A DNA stretch of 64,000 nucleotides from Vibrio fluminensis (GCF_015278125.1 NZ_JADILO010000014.1:41873-105872); one strand, 5' to 3'; counted from the stretch's first letter, positions 1 to 10,926 are shown. Numbers and translations: made by a program. The notes: generated by a model from the letters alone, not told the origin.

Positions 1-1
1 G

Positions 2-256
2 ACCACCTGGCTATGGTGGCGCAGACAGCTGAAAAGCGATCGCCACTCAGATAACCAACGAGAGTTAAATCAAAAAACTAAACAGCTAATCGGCCAAACG
101 GTTCGCCTTGATCATGACCTGCCAGCAGGTAAATCACGCATAAAAATTGCCGACACCACATGGGCTGCCTTTTCTGAACAACCATTAAGCGCAGGAATGT
201 TAGTTGAAATCACTGATATCAAGGGAATCGTATTATTTATTGAAGAAAAAAAGTGA
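2..256 (+). CDS. NfeD-family membrane protein, C-terminal part (5' end outside window)
   Basis: The reading frame is open from the left edge and ends with TGA at 254-256, giving the last 84 residues. They contain the pattern LIGQTVRLDHDLPAGKSRIK followed by DTTWAA and a final hydrophobic GIVLFIEEKK. This is typical of the soluble OB-fold domain at the C terminus of NfeD/YbbJ-type proteins, which usually sit next to a stomatin/SPFH-family gene. The first residues (TTWLWWRRQ) look like the end of a membrane segment. The partner gene would lie upstream, outside the window. A rho-independent terminator follows directly, so this is the last gene of its unit. The family call comes from motif recognition only. 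Confidence 0.75.
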   Translation, partial: TTWLWWRRQLKSDRHSDNQRELNQKTKQLIGQTVRLDHDLPAGKSRIKIADTTWAAFSEQPLSAGMLVEITDIKGIVLFIEEKK

Positions 257-273
257 CGGATAAATAACAGTAA

Positions 274-311
274 AACAGGCCAAAAATCGACTTTTTTGGC
301 CTGTTTTTTTG
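274..311 (+). terminator. Rho-independent terminator after the NfeD-family gene
   Basis: The arms AACAGGCCAAAA and TTTTTTGGCCTGTT pair around a short loop, and the second arm runs into a run of T. It lies 18 bases after the stop codon of the preceding gene. Confidence 0.9.
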
Positions 312-489
312 TCCCCTACCCGCTGAAGCCAGTAAAAGATAAATTTTTCTAAATAAGTCACTAAAAAACCTAAATAAAGGTTATTTATTACATAAAAATA
401 TCATTTTTTTTTGATCTTTATCAGTCTTGTTTCATACTAAAACTATCTCAGATATTTGAGATGACTCGCAAAACTAAGGGGAATTTGTT

Positions 490-696
490 ATGAAAAAGAT
501 AATTGCTTTAATGTGTACTGCGCTTCTTTCATTTTCTGTATTTGCTTCAACATCAGCAAATAACTCTAGCAGTAATCAAACAGCGCGCGGCGAATGGGTG
601 AACTGCGTATTGCCCGATGGTTCTAAAGATTACATTCCTAGTGGCGTATGCCGCTCCAACGGTGGCACTTTTACTAGCGACACTATCTCTCACTAA
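490..696 (+). CDS. Small secreted protein of unknown function with a cysteine pair
   Basis: The product has 68 residues and starts with a clear Sec signal peptide (KK, then a hydrophobic core, cleavage probably after FA at about residue 19). The mature part is about 49 residues, rich in Ser and Asn, and holds two cysteines (C39 and C54) that could form a disulfide in the periplasm. The ATG has a good ribosome site (AAGGGGA about 9 bases upstream). A possible promoter is TTGATC at 411 with CATACT at 433. I do not recognise a family. The gene stands alone between two terminators. Signal peptide, ribosome site and terminator support a real gene despite its size. Confidence 0.7.
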   Translation: MKKIIALMCTALLSFSVFASTSANNSSSNQTARGEWVNCVLPDGSKDYIPSGVCRSNGGTFTSDTISH

Positions 697-702
697 TAAG
701 TG

Positions 703-740
703 AAAAAGCCCTTGCTATACGAGTAGAGCAAGGGCTTTCA
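703..740. terminator. Bidirectional terminator
   Basis: Twelve-base arms at 705-716 and 727-738 (AAAGCCCTTGCT and its complement) flank a 10-base loop. There are A residues on the left and T-rich sequence on the right. It sits between two convergent genes and can serve both. Confidence 0.85.
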
Positions 741-747
741 AAACCTT

Positions 748-1497
748 TTACTGAGACACTAACCAAGCCAGAATCGCTTTTTTTTCAACAGCAGTAGCTT
801 CGTTATACCAGTAGCTCATCATTTCTATAGCTTTAGAACCTTCTAAATCAGAAACTTGCTTGGATTGCCTGTTGTCAAATACCCAATTAGTGAATTCATC
901 AAGCTCTTGAGAAGTAGCCTTTTTACTCCAATAAGAAACCATTTGGCTCGCATCTCCCCCCGAAAGCTCTCCAATCTGTACTACCTGGACACTTGATGGC
1001 AAAGTCTCTTCTGAAGATGCAGGGACAATACCTTTTGCAATGTTGTATTCCCTTAACTCTTTTTCGTAATCTCGTCCTAAGCCTAAAATGTATGGCAATT
1101 CTTCAAGTGTAAATTCAACATCATTCCCATTTTCATCTGTGAGCTTCATTTTTGGGTGTTGATTAAACTGACTTACGTGGGTCATACGCGTAATTTGCAT
1201 ATCAAGATCTAGCGTCAATTGCGCATCTGAAGCATCAAACGTTAGCACAAATGCTTCCGAGTTAAATTTCTCTTTTTCTCCAAAGTTGTTATCAACCAAT
1301 TTTGACACACGAAATACAGCTTGGTTTGTTCCATCTGGTAATTGAAATTTTGGTTTAGCAAATGCCCAAAGACCAGAGGCTTCATTGTCCACAACTAGTG
1401 GAGTAAGATTATCATTAAATTTTAGTCCAACTTCGGCCTGGGGAGCAAAGGAAGCAGTGGCAATACATATAGCTGTTATGGTTTTAATAACCTTCAT
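748..1497 (-). CDS. DUF2057 (YccT-like) secreted protein
   Basis: The chosen start is the ATG at 1497, because AGGAGA lies just upstream and the protein then begins with a signal peptide (MKVIKTITAICIATASFA); the frame extends 24 codons further without a ribosome site. The product has 249 residues. The N-terminal half follows the DUF2057/YccT pattern: LKFNDNLTPLVVDN, then LPDGTNQAVFRVSKLV and a stretch giving VLTFDASDAQLTLDL. E. coli YccT is a periplasmic protein reported to restrain curli formation; whether this holds here is unknown. The C terminus carries two related segments of about 25 residues, MVSYWSKKATSQELDEF and MMSYWYNEATAVEKKAI, a feature I recall from vibrio members. It is downstream of the porin gene, behind a terminator. 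Confidence 0.8.
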   Translation of the reverse strand: MKVIKTITAICIATASFAPQAEVGLKFNDNLTPLVVDNEASGLWAFAKPKFQLPDGTNQAVFRVSKLVDNNFGEKEKFNSEAFVLTFDASDAQLTLDLDMQITRMTHVSQFNQHPKMKLTDENGNDVEFTLEELPYILGLGRDYEKELREYNIAKGIVPASSEETLPSSVQVVQIGELSGGDASQMVSYWSKKATSQELDEFTNWVFDNRQSKQVSDLEGSKAIEMMSYWYNEATAVEKKAILAWLVSQ

Positions 1498-1509
1498 CTT
1501 TTTTCTCCT

Positions 1510-1541
1510 GAAAAAAACGAGCACTCTCACAGAGTGCTCGT
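1510..1541 (-). terminator. Terminator of the porin gene
   Basis: Perfect 11-base arms at 1517-1527 and 1531-1541 (ACGAGCACTCT and complement) surround a 3-base loop. Read on the minus strand, the hairpin is followed by seven T. It lies between the porin and the DUF2057 gene, so readthrough rather than a strong shared unit would link the two. Confidence 0.85.
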
Positions 1542-1577
1542 AAAATAAGACTGTTAGACTAACTAGCAACGGTTAGA

Positions 1578-2585
1578 TTACCAGTAGTATTCAGTACCAA
1601 ACATTAGGCGAGTGTAATCACCATCTGTTGTGTCACCGTTGTAATCGTAGTCGCGTACGTCGAAGTATAGGATTGCACTCGGTAAGGTGTAAGCAACACG
1701 CGCAGTAATTGCAGTATCTGCGTTATCAACACCAGGTTCTGATGTATCACCTTGGTGTGCATATCCAGCTTTCACGAACCAATTTTCGTCAATTGTATAT
1801 TGAATCGCTGCAGAGTAACTTTCTTGGTCAATCGATCCACCAACTACTTGGTCAATCGATGCATCACGGTAAGCTGCGTTTACTGTGAAGTCACCTAGGA
1901 AGAAGTATGCACCAACAATCCAATATTCACTGCCATCTAGAGCACCAATAACCTCAGTAGTTTCACCGCGGTCATAGATACCAGCGTGTAAAAGCATATT
2001 ATCGTTCTGATAAGCACCAGCAAAACTTAGCGTTTTCGCGTCAGTTGTTTCATTTGCGCCACTTAGAGTTGCAGAAACAGTAAAGCCATTCCAGTTTGCA
2101 GAATCGTAACGAATTACGTGATCAGCACGATCTTGGAAAGCAGTCTTAAGGTCATTAGACATTGCATCAAACGCGCCGCCAGTACCTGGGTTAGTATGGC
2201 TATCTACTAGGTTATATGCTGCAACTAGCTGACGACCGTATTTAATGCTACCAAAGCCTTCCCAATCAAAACCTAGGTAAGTATCACGAGCGCCAAGACC
2301 ACCGGTGTTAGTTCCGTTGTTTGCGTTACCACCTTCCATTTGCCAAACAAAGTTTGGCTCAAGGTCTTCAAAATCTACTACACCACGAAAGCCCACGCGA
2401 GACTCGATATCAGCCATCAAGCTATTATCATTGTCGTCTTTAATATCGTAGATTACAGAACCAGCTGCTTGACCGTAAAATGTAACTGCATCACCTACCA
2501 CTTGTACTGCTGCATTAGCAGAACCAACTGTAGCTGCTGATGCTACTGCTGCACACACTAGAGTGCGTTTGAAAAATTTGTCCAT
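1578..2585 (-). CDS. Outer-membrane general porin, possible chitoporin-type
   Basis: The 335-residue product has a signal peptide ending ANA at about residue 25. The mature part alternates hydrophobic and polar residues like a 16-strand beta barrel of the gram-negative porin family, with motifs such as VGFRGVVDFEDLEPNF, YLGFDWEGFGSIKYGRQL and a C-terminal strand RLMFGTEYYW. The terminal aromatic is Trp rather than the usual Phe. The start is supported by TTAGGAG eight bases upstream. In V. cholerae the equivalent position next to ligA holds, as I recall, a porin of the chitin regulon, so chitooligosaccharide uptake is plausible, but substrate cannot be read from sequence. The gene has a long leader and an upstream CRP-like site. 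Confidence 0.85.
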   Translation of the reverse strand: MDKFFKRTLVCAAVASAATVGSANAAVQVVGDAVTFYGQAAGSVIYDIKDDNDNSLMADIESRVGFRGVVDFEDLEPNFVWQMEGGNANNGTNTGGLGARDTYLGFDWEGFGSIKYGRQLVAAYNLVDSHTNPGTGGAFDAMSNDLKTAFQDRADHVIRYDSANWNGFTVSATLSGANETTDAKTLSFAGAYQNDNMLLHAGIYDRGETTEVIGALDGSEYWIVGAYFFLGDFTVNAAYRDASIDQVVGGSIDQESYSAAIQYTIDENWFVKAGYAHQGDTSEPGVDNADTAITARVAYTLPSAILYFDVRDYDYNGDTTDGDYTRLMFGTEYYW

Positions 2586-3028
2586 GGAAAAACTCCTAAA
2601 AATGGATATAGCTGTTTTATTCCTTTCCCCTTAAGTTGGCCGCCGAAGGGAAAAGATTTTCCTTTTAAAATCTAAAAATCAATTTTGATCTTTCGATTTT
2701 AATTTCACTGCATACACCTTGTGTACCCATGTGCCTTAGACTAACTTCGCAGCATAAAACATCAATCAGAACTTAATTTATTTATAAAAAAATATGACCC
2801 AAGACATACTTTTCCCAAACTAGTGATATAGATCACTAAATTTCTTTGAACTTTCAGCACCACGAATCAAACTCATAATAAACAACAACTTAAAAACAGA
2901 AAGCCAGCTTGATATTTGAAGTGTGCCGCATATATTTCCATGTAAGCACTACTTATTTTGAAATTAGATCGTCGTCACTTTCAAAAAATAACTAAATTTG
3001 CTTCAAGGAGCGGAGCTTAATTAAAAGA
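2586..3028 (-). promoter_or_regulatory. Porin promoter and long 5' leader region, no gene seen
   Basis: This 440-base AT-rich stretch between the porin and the ligA terminator holds no convincing reading frame. It contains the CRP-like palindrome at 2821, which places the transcription start probably 150-200 bases before the porin ATG and therefore a long leader. A wide dyad is also present: TTATTTTGAAA at 2953-2963 and TTTCAAAAAATAA at 2979-2991. It has the look of a ROK-family (NagC/Mlc) half-site pair, but with a wider spacing than usual. Close to the start codon, GGAAAATCTTTTCC forms a short palindrome. Confidence 0.5.
2821..2838. promoter_or_regulatory. CRP-like binding site upstream of the porin
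   Basis: The sequence TAGTGATATAGATCACTA is a perfect palindrome matching the CRP pattern TGTGA-N6-TCACA at four of five positions in each half. It lies about 235 bases upstream of the porin start codon. cAMP-CRP control would suit a sugar porin. Confidence 0.7.
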
Positions 3029-3063
3029 CAAAAAAAAGCACCCAACTTAAAGATGGGTGCTTA
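3029..3063 (-). terminator. Terminator of ligA
   Basis: Arms AAGCACCCA (3036-3044) and TGGGTGCTT (3054-3062) pair. On the minus strand they are followed by a run of eight T. It lies about 70 bases after the ligA stop codon. Confidence 0.85.
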
Positions 3064-3129
3064 ATTTTTAGATTTACTTTTTTAGTTCACTGCCAATTCT
3101 GGAGAGCCTAAAAACTCAAAAAATGTGGA

Positions 3130-5142
<2,013 letters not shown>

Positions 5143-5213
5143 TCACTCAGTGTTCGATAACGTATAAACGAATAGCGCGAGTATGACTGCGCACTAGCTT
5201 AGGTTCAAGTATC

Positions 5214-5248
5214 AATAAAAAAGGCCCCTAATTTGTAGGAGCCTTTCG
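5214..5248 (-). terminator. Terminator between zipA and ligA
   Basis: Eleven-base arms AAAGGCCCCTA (5220-5230) and TAGGAGCCTTT (5236-5246) pair with one wobble. Read on the minus strand they are followed by TTTTTTA. It lies just after zipA. Confidence 0.75.
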
Positions 5249-5275
5249 CAATAGTTTTACGCTAATAAGTAACAG

Positions 5276-6184
5276 TTAAACGGTTTGCAGAGCCTTAAAC
5301 TGTTTCACTTGCGCTTTGTAGTTGTCGATGCGTGTTGGGGTGAGTATATTGCGTGCATCATCCAACACATGTCCACCCATATCATCCGCGATTTGCTGCG
5401 CTGTGCCTAACATCAGCTTGAAGTTCTGCTCTTCATCACCGTAGCAAGGCAATGTCATAAAGAATGAAATACCTTTGGTGCTAAACTCGGCTGGGTCGTC
5501 ATGCTTTAATGTTCCCGGTTGCATCATGTTCGCGACGCTAAACAACACTTTCCCGGTACCTGAATGATCGGTATGTCGATGGAAAATATCCATTTCACCA
5601 TACACCAAATTGTTTTGCTGCATGCTGTCAAATAGCTTAGTGCCGACAAATGGCTCCTCACCAATGCAATGAACATTGAGAACAATGACTTCCAGCTCTG
5701 GCTCTTTTGCTTCTTCTTCAACAGGCTTTACTTCAGTAATTTTACTGTCTGGCTCAGGTTCAATATTTTGAACAATAGGCTCTACTTCTGGTTCTGAACT
5801 ATCGAGTGCAGACATTGAAGGTACTTCATCAAGTTCCACTTTAATCTCTTCTTTCACTTCGAGTTCTTTCTCCTCTTGCGGGAATTCACCGGTTAGAGGG
5901 TCAGCTACCAACGGATCACCAAGAAGCGGGTCACTAGCAAAGGCATTGGATTGAATTTCAGGATCTTTGCGCTCTTTACGGATGATTTCAAAGTCATCCT
6001 CAGGGGCAAACCCACGCTCATCACTGCGATCAGAGATCTCATCACTGTCCACATCAAGCTTCCCTAGTGGCTTATCACTAAATTTTGACTTGCCTTCTTT
6101 TTTACTCGTCCATAGACCGTGGAACAATAACGCGGCGATGGCAAGGGCACCCACCACGATAAGTACGAATCGCAATTCCTGCAT
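5276..6184 (-). CDS. zipA: Cell division protein ZipA
   Basis: ZipA anchors FtsZ protofilaments to the inner membrane at the division site. The 302-residue protein has the expected plan: an N-terminal membrane anchor ([20 protein letters not shown]), a basic patch with KKEGKSKF, a long acidic Glu/Pro-rich linker at about residues 30-160, and a C-terminal FtsZ-binding domain beginning near [16 protein letters not shown] and ending [14 protein letters not shown]. It diverges from cysZ across a 200-base gap and precedes ligA, the same neighbours as in E. coli. Confidence 0.95.
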   Translation of the reverse strand: MQELRFVLIVVGALAIAALLFHGLWTSKKEGKSKFSDKPLGKLDVDSDEISDRSDERGFAPEDDFEIIRKERKDPEIQSNAFASDPLLGDPLVADPLTGEFPQEEKELEVKEEIKVELDEVPSMSALDSSEPEVEPIVQNIEPEPDSKITEVKPVEEEAKEPELEVIVLNVHCIGEEPFVGTKLFDSMQQNNLVYGEMDIFHRHTDHSGTGKVLFSVANMMQPGTLKHDDPAEFSTKGISFFMTLPCYGDEEQNFKLMLGTAQQIADDMGGHVLDDARNILTPTRIDNYKAQVKQFKALQTV

Positions 6185-6386
6185 TTTCTGCTCTCATTTG
6201 CTTAGCGGTAAACACTTTCTAGAGCTCACTGCCAAGTTGTTAAAACCTGTTTGCCAATAACTTTACCAAAACTATCCTAGGTTTTAGAACAAATTAATGT
6301 GAGAAGTTCCCACAATCTTGTGATTTTGGACACGCTTCTTTCTTGTTAAGATAGAAAAAGGTCGTTTTCTAAACAAACAGAGTACT

Positions 6387-7124
6387 ATGACAAATACAAA
6401 CATATCTCGATCTGGCTTCGGATATTTCTTTCATGGAATCGAGCTAGCTTTAAGCCCTGGCATCCGCCGTTTCGTAATCATGCCTCTACTTGCCAATATT
6501 ATTTTGGTTGGCGGCGCGCTATTCTACCTTTTCTCTCACCTAGAGAATTGGATTAACCAATGGATTGGTCAATTGCCAGAGTTCCTTTCGTGGTTGAGCT
6601 ACCTGCTTTGGCCACTGTTAGTCTTAACGATATTAGCGACTTTCTCTTATTTCTTTAGCACCTTGGCTAACTTCATTGCTGCGCCGTTCAATGGTCTACT
6701 GGCTGAAAAAGTTGAGGAGCATCTAACAGGTAAAAAAGTTAACGAAGACGGCATGCTAGCGGTACTCAAAGATACCCCTCGAGTACTGGCTCGAGAGTGG
6801 CGTAAATTAGTTTACGTATTACCCAAAGCGATCGGTCTATTTTTACTGCTATTAATACCAGCGCTTGGACAAACTGTCGGACCGATATTATGGTTCATCT
6901 TCACCGCATGGATTTTGGCCATTCAATACTGTGATTATCCATTTGATAACCATAAAATCAGTTTCAACGACATGCGTTACAATTTGAAACAAAAACAAGG
7001 GAAAGCGTATGGTTTCGGTGTTTTAGTCAGCGTATTTACGACAATTCCAATTCTAAATCTCATCGTAATGCCTGTTGCAGTATGCGGTGCGACATCCATG
7101 TGGGTCAGTGAATTTAAGCGATAG
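6387..7124 (+). CDS. cysZ: Sulfate permease CysZ
   Basis: CysZ is an inner-membrane sulfate transporter feeding cysteine synthesis. The 245-residue product matches the family length (E. coli 253) and motif set: GFGYFFHGIELALSPGIRRF at the N terminus, FIAAPFNGLLAEKVEEHLTG in the centre and the DYPFDNHKISF signature near residue 190. Four or more hydrophobic segments are visible. It is separated from cysK only by a terminator and a promoter-length gap, so the two sulfur-assimilation genes are adjacent but probably separately transcribed. Confidence 0.95.
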   Translation: MTNTNISRSGFGYFFHGIELALSPGIRRFVIMPLLANIILVGGALFYLFSHLENWINQWIGQLPEFLSWLSYLLWPLLVLTILATFSYFFSTLANFIAAPFNGLLAEKVEEHLTGKKVNEDGMLAVLKDTPRVLAREWRKLVYVLPKAIGLFLLLLIPALGQTVGPILWFIFTAWILAIQYCDYPFDNHKISFNDMRYNLKQKQGKAYGFGVLVSVFTTIPILNLIVMPVAVCGATSMWVSEFKR

Positions 7125-7148
7125 CTTCGGTCACGATTCAACAAAAAT

Positions 7149-7180
7149 TAGAGCCTCACTATCAATGATGAGGCTCTTTC
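7149..7180 (+). terminator. Terminator of cysZ
   Basis: Arms AGAGCCTCA and TGAGGCTCT, extended by ATC/GAT, pair around a short loop and run into CTTTC. The 240 bases between here and cysK hold no gene; they are AT-rich, with TATAA-like sequences near 7230-7275 that probably include the cysK promoter. Confidence 0.8.
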
Positions 7181-7423
7181 ACATCAAGAATTGTGATTCT
7201 GTTCTAAGATGCTCAAACCTACCAAAATACCAATACAGATAACTTGTATTTAATAAGATATAACTTTTTAATCCTTCTCTGCTTTTTGTAAAAGCCCTAA
7301 TCTGGTTTCATCAAATAACAGCTAGGCAGCCTCAAAGCAGTTTAGGTTAGATAAAATTCCACTATGTTTGTGCGGTCAACACCTGACATACGAGCAAATA
7401 GCCATCTTATGAAGGATCAGACA

Positions 7424-8392
7424 ATGAGCAAAATCTACGAAGATAACACTCAAACTATCGGTAACACTCCTCTAGTTCGTTTAAACAAAGTCGCGAAAGG
7501 GAATGTATTAGCAAAAGTTGAAGCGCGTAACCCGAGCTTCAGCGTGAAATGCCGTATTGGCGCAAACATGATTTGGGATGCGGAAAAGCAAGGCAAATTA
7601 AAGCCAGGAGTTGAGCTTGTAGAACCAACCAGCGGCAATACTGGTATTGCATTAGCATTCGTCGCAGCAGCTCGCGGATACAAACTGACTCTAACTATGC
7701 CTGAATCAATGAGTCTTGAGCGTCGTAAGCTATTAAAAGCACTAGGCGCAAAACTAGAGCTAACTGAAGCAGCAAAAGGCATGAAAGGCGCGATTGCTAA
7801 AGCAGAAGAGATCGTAGCAGGCAACCCAGAAAAATACTTGTTACTACAGCAGTTTGATAACCCAGCTAACCCAGAAATTCATGAAAAAACCACTGGTCCA
7901 GAGATCTGGGATGCAACTGACGGTGAAGTCGATGTCATCGTTGCAGGTGTCGGTACAGGCGGCACAATCACCGGTACCAGTCGTTATATCAAAGGCGAAA
8001 AAGGCAAAGCGATCACTTCAGTCGCCGTTGAGCCAGCAGAATCACCAGTGATTGCCCAAGCACTCGCAGGTGATGAAATTCAACCAGCGCCACACAAAAT
8101 CCAAGGTATTGGCGCAGGTTTCATCCCTGGTAACTTAGATTTAGAGCTTTTAGACCGTGTTGAGGCAGTGACTTCAGATGAGGCAATTGAGATGGCTCGC
8201 CGACTAATGGAAGAAGAAGGCATCTTAGCTGGTATCTCTTCAGGCGCAGCAGTCGTTGCGGCAAACAGAATTGCGGAACTACCTGAATTTGCAGGAAAAA
8301 CAATCGTAGTCGTTCTACCAAGCTCTGGTGAACGTTACCTTAGTACAGCGCTGTTTTCTGGCCTATTTACTGAGAAAGAGAACCAACAGTAA
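7424..8392 (+). CDS. cysK: Cysteine synthase A (O-acetylserine sulfhydrylase)
   Basis: CysK makes L-cysteine from O-acetylserine and sulfide with pyridoxal phosphate. The start is placed at the ATG at 7424, preceded by GAAGGA, giving 322 residues (E. coli 323); an upstream in-frame ATG at 7364 lacks family similarity. The PLP lysine is Lys42 in the [11 protein letters not shown] motif. The substrate loop TSGNTG, the phosphate-binding GTGGT loop and the C-terminal SSGAAV motif are present. A strong terminator follows. CysB control is expected from the family but I could not define a site. Confidence 0.97.
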   Translation: MSKIYEDNTQTIGNTPLVRLNKVAKGNVLAKVEARNPSFSVKCRIGANMIWDAEKQGKLKPGVELVEPTSGNTGIALAFVAAARGYKLTLTMPESMSLERRKLLKALGAKLELTEAAKGMKGAIAKAEEIVAGNPEKYLLLQQFDNPANPEIHEKTTGPEIWDATDGEVDVIVAGVGTGGTITGTSRYIKGEKGKAITSVAVEPAESPVIAQALAGDEIQPAPHKIQGIGAGFIPGNLDLELLDRVEAVTSDEAIEMARRLMEEEGILAGISSGAAVVAANRIAELPEFAGKTIVVVLPSSGERYLSTALFSGLFTEKENQQ

Positions 8393-8417
8393 TACGTATC
8401 GAAATCAATTTTTCGTT

Positions 8418-8447
8418 TAAAAAAGCCCCGTTCAGGGGCTTTTTTGT
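8418..8447 (+). terminator. Terminator of cysK
   Basis: Perfect arms AAAAGCCCC (8421-8429) and GGGGCTTTT (8435-8443) are followed by TTTTG. Confidence 0.92.
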
Positions 8448-8484
8448 TGATCCTGCTCCTACCTTTGGTAATATCAGCAATGTT

Positions 8485-8505
8485 TTATTTTTGGCTTCAA
8501 AATAA
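8485..8505. promoter_or_regulatory. Possible Mlc/NagC-type operator upstream of ptsH
   Basis: TTATTTT (8485-8491) and AAAATAA (8499-8505) form a perfect inverted repeat with a 7-base centre. This resembles the operators of ROK-family repressors Mlc and NagC, which in E. coli include Mlc control of ptsHI. It lies about 190 bases upstream of ptsH in a 303-base gene-free gap. No other strong signal was found in the gap apart from the cysK terminator. Confidence 0.45.
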
Positions 8506-8695
8506 TATTGCCAAATCAGTATTCAAGCTGGTGATGACTTTTACTCAATGGTAGAGTCGTTACTGCAAAAATTGTAACCAGTGCCAACTTCGGAACACAT
8601 TGCAGGCAAGTTTCACTAGAAGAAGCCAGCAAACGTCACTAAGCTAGGTTTGGTTCAAATACTATCTAAAATATAAATTAATTGGGGTATACAAA

Positions 8696-8953
8696 ATGTA
8701 CGAGAAGCAAGTTGAAATCACTGCAGAAAATGGTCTACACACTCGTCCTGCTGCACAGTTCGTTAAAGAAGCAAAAGCTTTTGACGCTGACATCACAGTG
8801 ACTTCAAATGGCAAAAGCGCAAGCGCAAAAAGCCTATTCAAACTACAAACTCTTGGCCTAGTTAAAGGTACTGTAGTTACAATCTCTGCTGAAGGCCCGC
8901 AAGCTCAGCAAGCTGTTGACCACCTAGTTGCCCTAATGGACCAACTACACTAA
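8696..8953 (+). CDS. ptsH: Phosphocarrier protein HPr
   Basis: HPr relays phosphate from enzyme I to the sugar-specific EIIA domains. The 85-residue protein has the phosphorylated His15 in [11 protein letters not shown] and Ser46 in the [13 protein letters not shown] segment. Length and motifs match E. coli HPr. ATTGGGG ahead of the ATG gives a modest ribosome site. It is first in ptsH-ptsI-crr, which together supply phosphate to TreB encoded near 37-39 kb. Confidence 0.99.
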   Translation: MYEKQVEITAENGLHTRPAAQFVKEAKAFDADITVTSNGKSASAKSLFKLQTLGLVKGTVVTISAEGPQAQQAVDHLVALMDQLH

Positions 8954-8969
8954 TTAGGTCTCCTATTTT

Positions 8970-9001
8970 CAAAGCCATTTTGTGAAAACAGAATGGCTTT
9001 G
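8970..9001 (+). terminator. Intercistronic hairpin between ptsH and ptsI, possible attenuator
   Basis: Perfect 10-base arms CAAAGCCATT (8970-8979) and AATGGCTTTG (8992-9001) surround a 12-base loop. Only a weak T tract (TTTG) follows, so partial termination or protection of the ptsH 3' end is more likely than full termination. HPr is needed in excess over enzyme I, which would fit. Confidence 0.55.
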
Positions 9002-9091
9002 TTGGAAATAGGCCCTAACATAAGCTAAACATTAACGTTAGCGTATCCATATTTTTCTCCAGTTTAAAGTTGACCAATTTAAGGTAAGGCT

Positions 9092-10816
9092 ATGATTTCA
9101 GGCATCCTAGCATCTCCTGGTATTGCTATTGGTAAAGCACTACTACTTCAAGAAGATGAAATTGTCCTAAACACAAACTCAATCTCAGACGATCAAGTAG
9201 AAGCAGAAGTACAACGTTTCTTCGACGCTCGTAACAAGTCATCAGCTCAGCTTGAAACCATCAAGCAAAAAGCACTTGAAACCTTCGGTGAAGAAAAAGA
9301 AGCGATCTTTGAAGGTCACATCATGCTTCTTGAAGACGAAGAGCTAGAAGAAGAAATCCTAGCACTGATCAAAAACGACAAGCTATCTGCTGATAACGCA
9401 ATCCACACGGTTATCGAAGAGCAAGCATGTGCTCTAGAATCTCTAGATGACGAATACCTAAAAGAGCGCGCGACAGACATTCGCGACATCGGTACTCGTT
9501 TCGTTAAAAATGCGCTAGGTATCAACATCGTTTCTCTAAGCGATATTGATCAAGAAGTTATCCTAGTAGCTTACGACCTAACGCCTTCAGAAACTGCACA
9601 AATCAACCTAGATTACGTTCTAGGCTTTGCTTGTGACATCGGCGGTCGTACGTCTCACACTTCAATCATGGCACGTTCTCTTGAACTACCAGCTATCGTT
9701 GGTACTAACGACATCACTAAGAAAGTGAAGAACGGTGACATGCTAATTCTTGATGCAATGAATAACAAAGTTGTTATCAATCCATCAGAAGAAGCGCTAG
9801 CAGAAGCAAAAGCAGTTAAAGCTGCATTCATTGCTGAAAAAGAAGAGCTAGCTCAACTTAAAGATCTTCACGCAGAAACTCTAGACGGCCACCGTGTAGA
9901 AGTTTGCGGCAACATCGGTACAGTTAAAGACTGTGACGGTATTATCCGTAACGGCGGTGAAGGCGTTGGTCTGTATCGTACTGAATTCCTATTTATGGAC
10001 CGTGATGCTCTTCCTACTGAAGAAGAACAGTACCAAGCTTACAAAGAAGTTGCAGAAGCAATGGAAGGTCAAGCGGTAATCATCCGTACTATGGATATCG
10101 GCGGTGACAAAGATCTACCATACATGGATCTACCAAAAGAGATGAACCCATTCCTTGGTTGGCGTGCAGTTCGTATCAGCTTGGATCGTCGTGAAATTCT
10201 TCGTGACCAGCTACGTGGTATCCTACGTGCATCAGCACACGGTAAACTACGTATCATGTTCCCAATGATCATCTCTGTTGAAGAAATCCGTGCGCTGAAA
10301 GCAGCAATCGAAGAGTACAAAGCAGAACTTCGTGAAGAAGGCCTAGCATTCGATGAAAACATCGAAATCGGCGTGATGGTTGAGACTCCAGCTGCTGCTG
10401 CGATTGCTCACCACCTAGCAAAAGAAGTTGCATTCTTCTCAATCGGTACTAACGATCTAACTCAATACACATTGGCAGTAGACCGTGGTAACGAAATGAT
10501 TTCTCACCTATACAACCCACTATCACCTGCTGTACTAACAGTAATCAAGCAAGTGATCGACGCTTCTCACGCTGAAGGCAAGTGGACTGGTATGTGTGGT
10601 GAGCTAGCAGGCGACGAGCGTGCTACTCTGCTACTACTAGGTATGGGTCTAGATGAGTTCTCTATGAGCGGCATCTCTATCCCTGTGGTTAAGAAAGTCA
10701 TCCGTAACTCTAACTTCGCAGAAGTTAAAGCAATGGCGGAAGAAGCGCTTTCTCTACCAACAGCAGCAGAAATCGAAGCAGTTGTAGAAAAGTTCATTGC
10801 AGAGAAAACTCAATAA
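9092..10816 (+). CDS. ptsI: Phosphoenolpyruvate-protein phosphotransferase (enzyme I)
   Basis: Enzyme I takes phosphate from phosphoenolpyruvate and passes it to HPr His15. The 574 residues equal the usual length (E. coli 575). The phosphorylated His189 is in [13 protein letters not shown]. The C-terminal PEP-binding barrel shows [25 protein letters not shown] and the active-site segment [11 protein letters not shown]. The gene is 138 bases after ptsH and upstream of crr. No residue expected for activity appears missing. Confidence 0.99.
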   Translation: MISGILASPGIAIGKALLLQEDEIVLNTNSISDDQVEAEVQRFFDARNKSSAQLETIKQKALETFGEEKEAIFEGHIMLLEDEELEEEILALIKNDKLSADNAIHTVIEEQACALESLDDEYLKERATDIRDIGTRFVKNALGINIVSLSDIDQEVILVAYDLTPSETAQINLDYVLGFACDIGGRTSHTSIMARSLELPAIVGTNDITKKVKNGDMLILDAMNNKVVINPSEEALAEAKAVKAAFIAEKEELAQLKDLHAETLDGHRVEVCGNIGTVKDCDGIIRNGGEGVGLYRTEFLFMDRDALPTEEEQYQAYKEVAEAMEGQAVIIRTMDIGGDKDLPYMDLPKEMNPFLGWRAVRISLDRREILRDQLRGILRASAHGKLRIMFPMIISVEEIRALKAAIEEYKAELREEGLAFDENIEIGVMVETPAAAAIAHHLAKEVAFFSIGTNDLTQYTLAVDRGNEMISHLYNPLSPAVLTVIKQVIDASHAEGKWTGMCGELAGDERATLLLLGMGLDEFSMSGISIPVVKKVIRNSNFAEVKAMAEEALSLPTAAEIEAVVEKFIAEKTQ

Positions 10817-10926
10817 TCTGCATAGCTAATCTGCTTGAATAGACAGAAAAAGCAGTGACTACGGCCATTTAACAGGTTGAGAGTAATCCATTCTTAGCCT
10901 GTTGATTGCCATTTTATTGCAAGTTT

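Noticed and set aside
1498..1569. N-terminal extension of the DUF2057 gene
   Set aside because: It would run through the porin terminator and place the signal peptide internally; AGGAGA precedes ATG 1497.
7364..7423. N-terminal extension of cysK
   Set aside because: ATG 7424 has a good ribosome site and gives the family length; the extension resembles no CysK.
9316..10797. Serine- and arginine-rich minus-strand frames within ptsI
   Set aside because: Antisense shadows of the strongly biased ptsI codons; no start signals.
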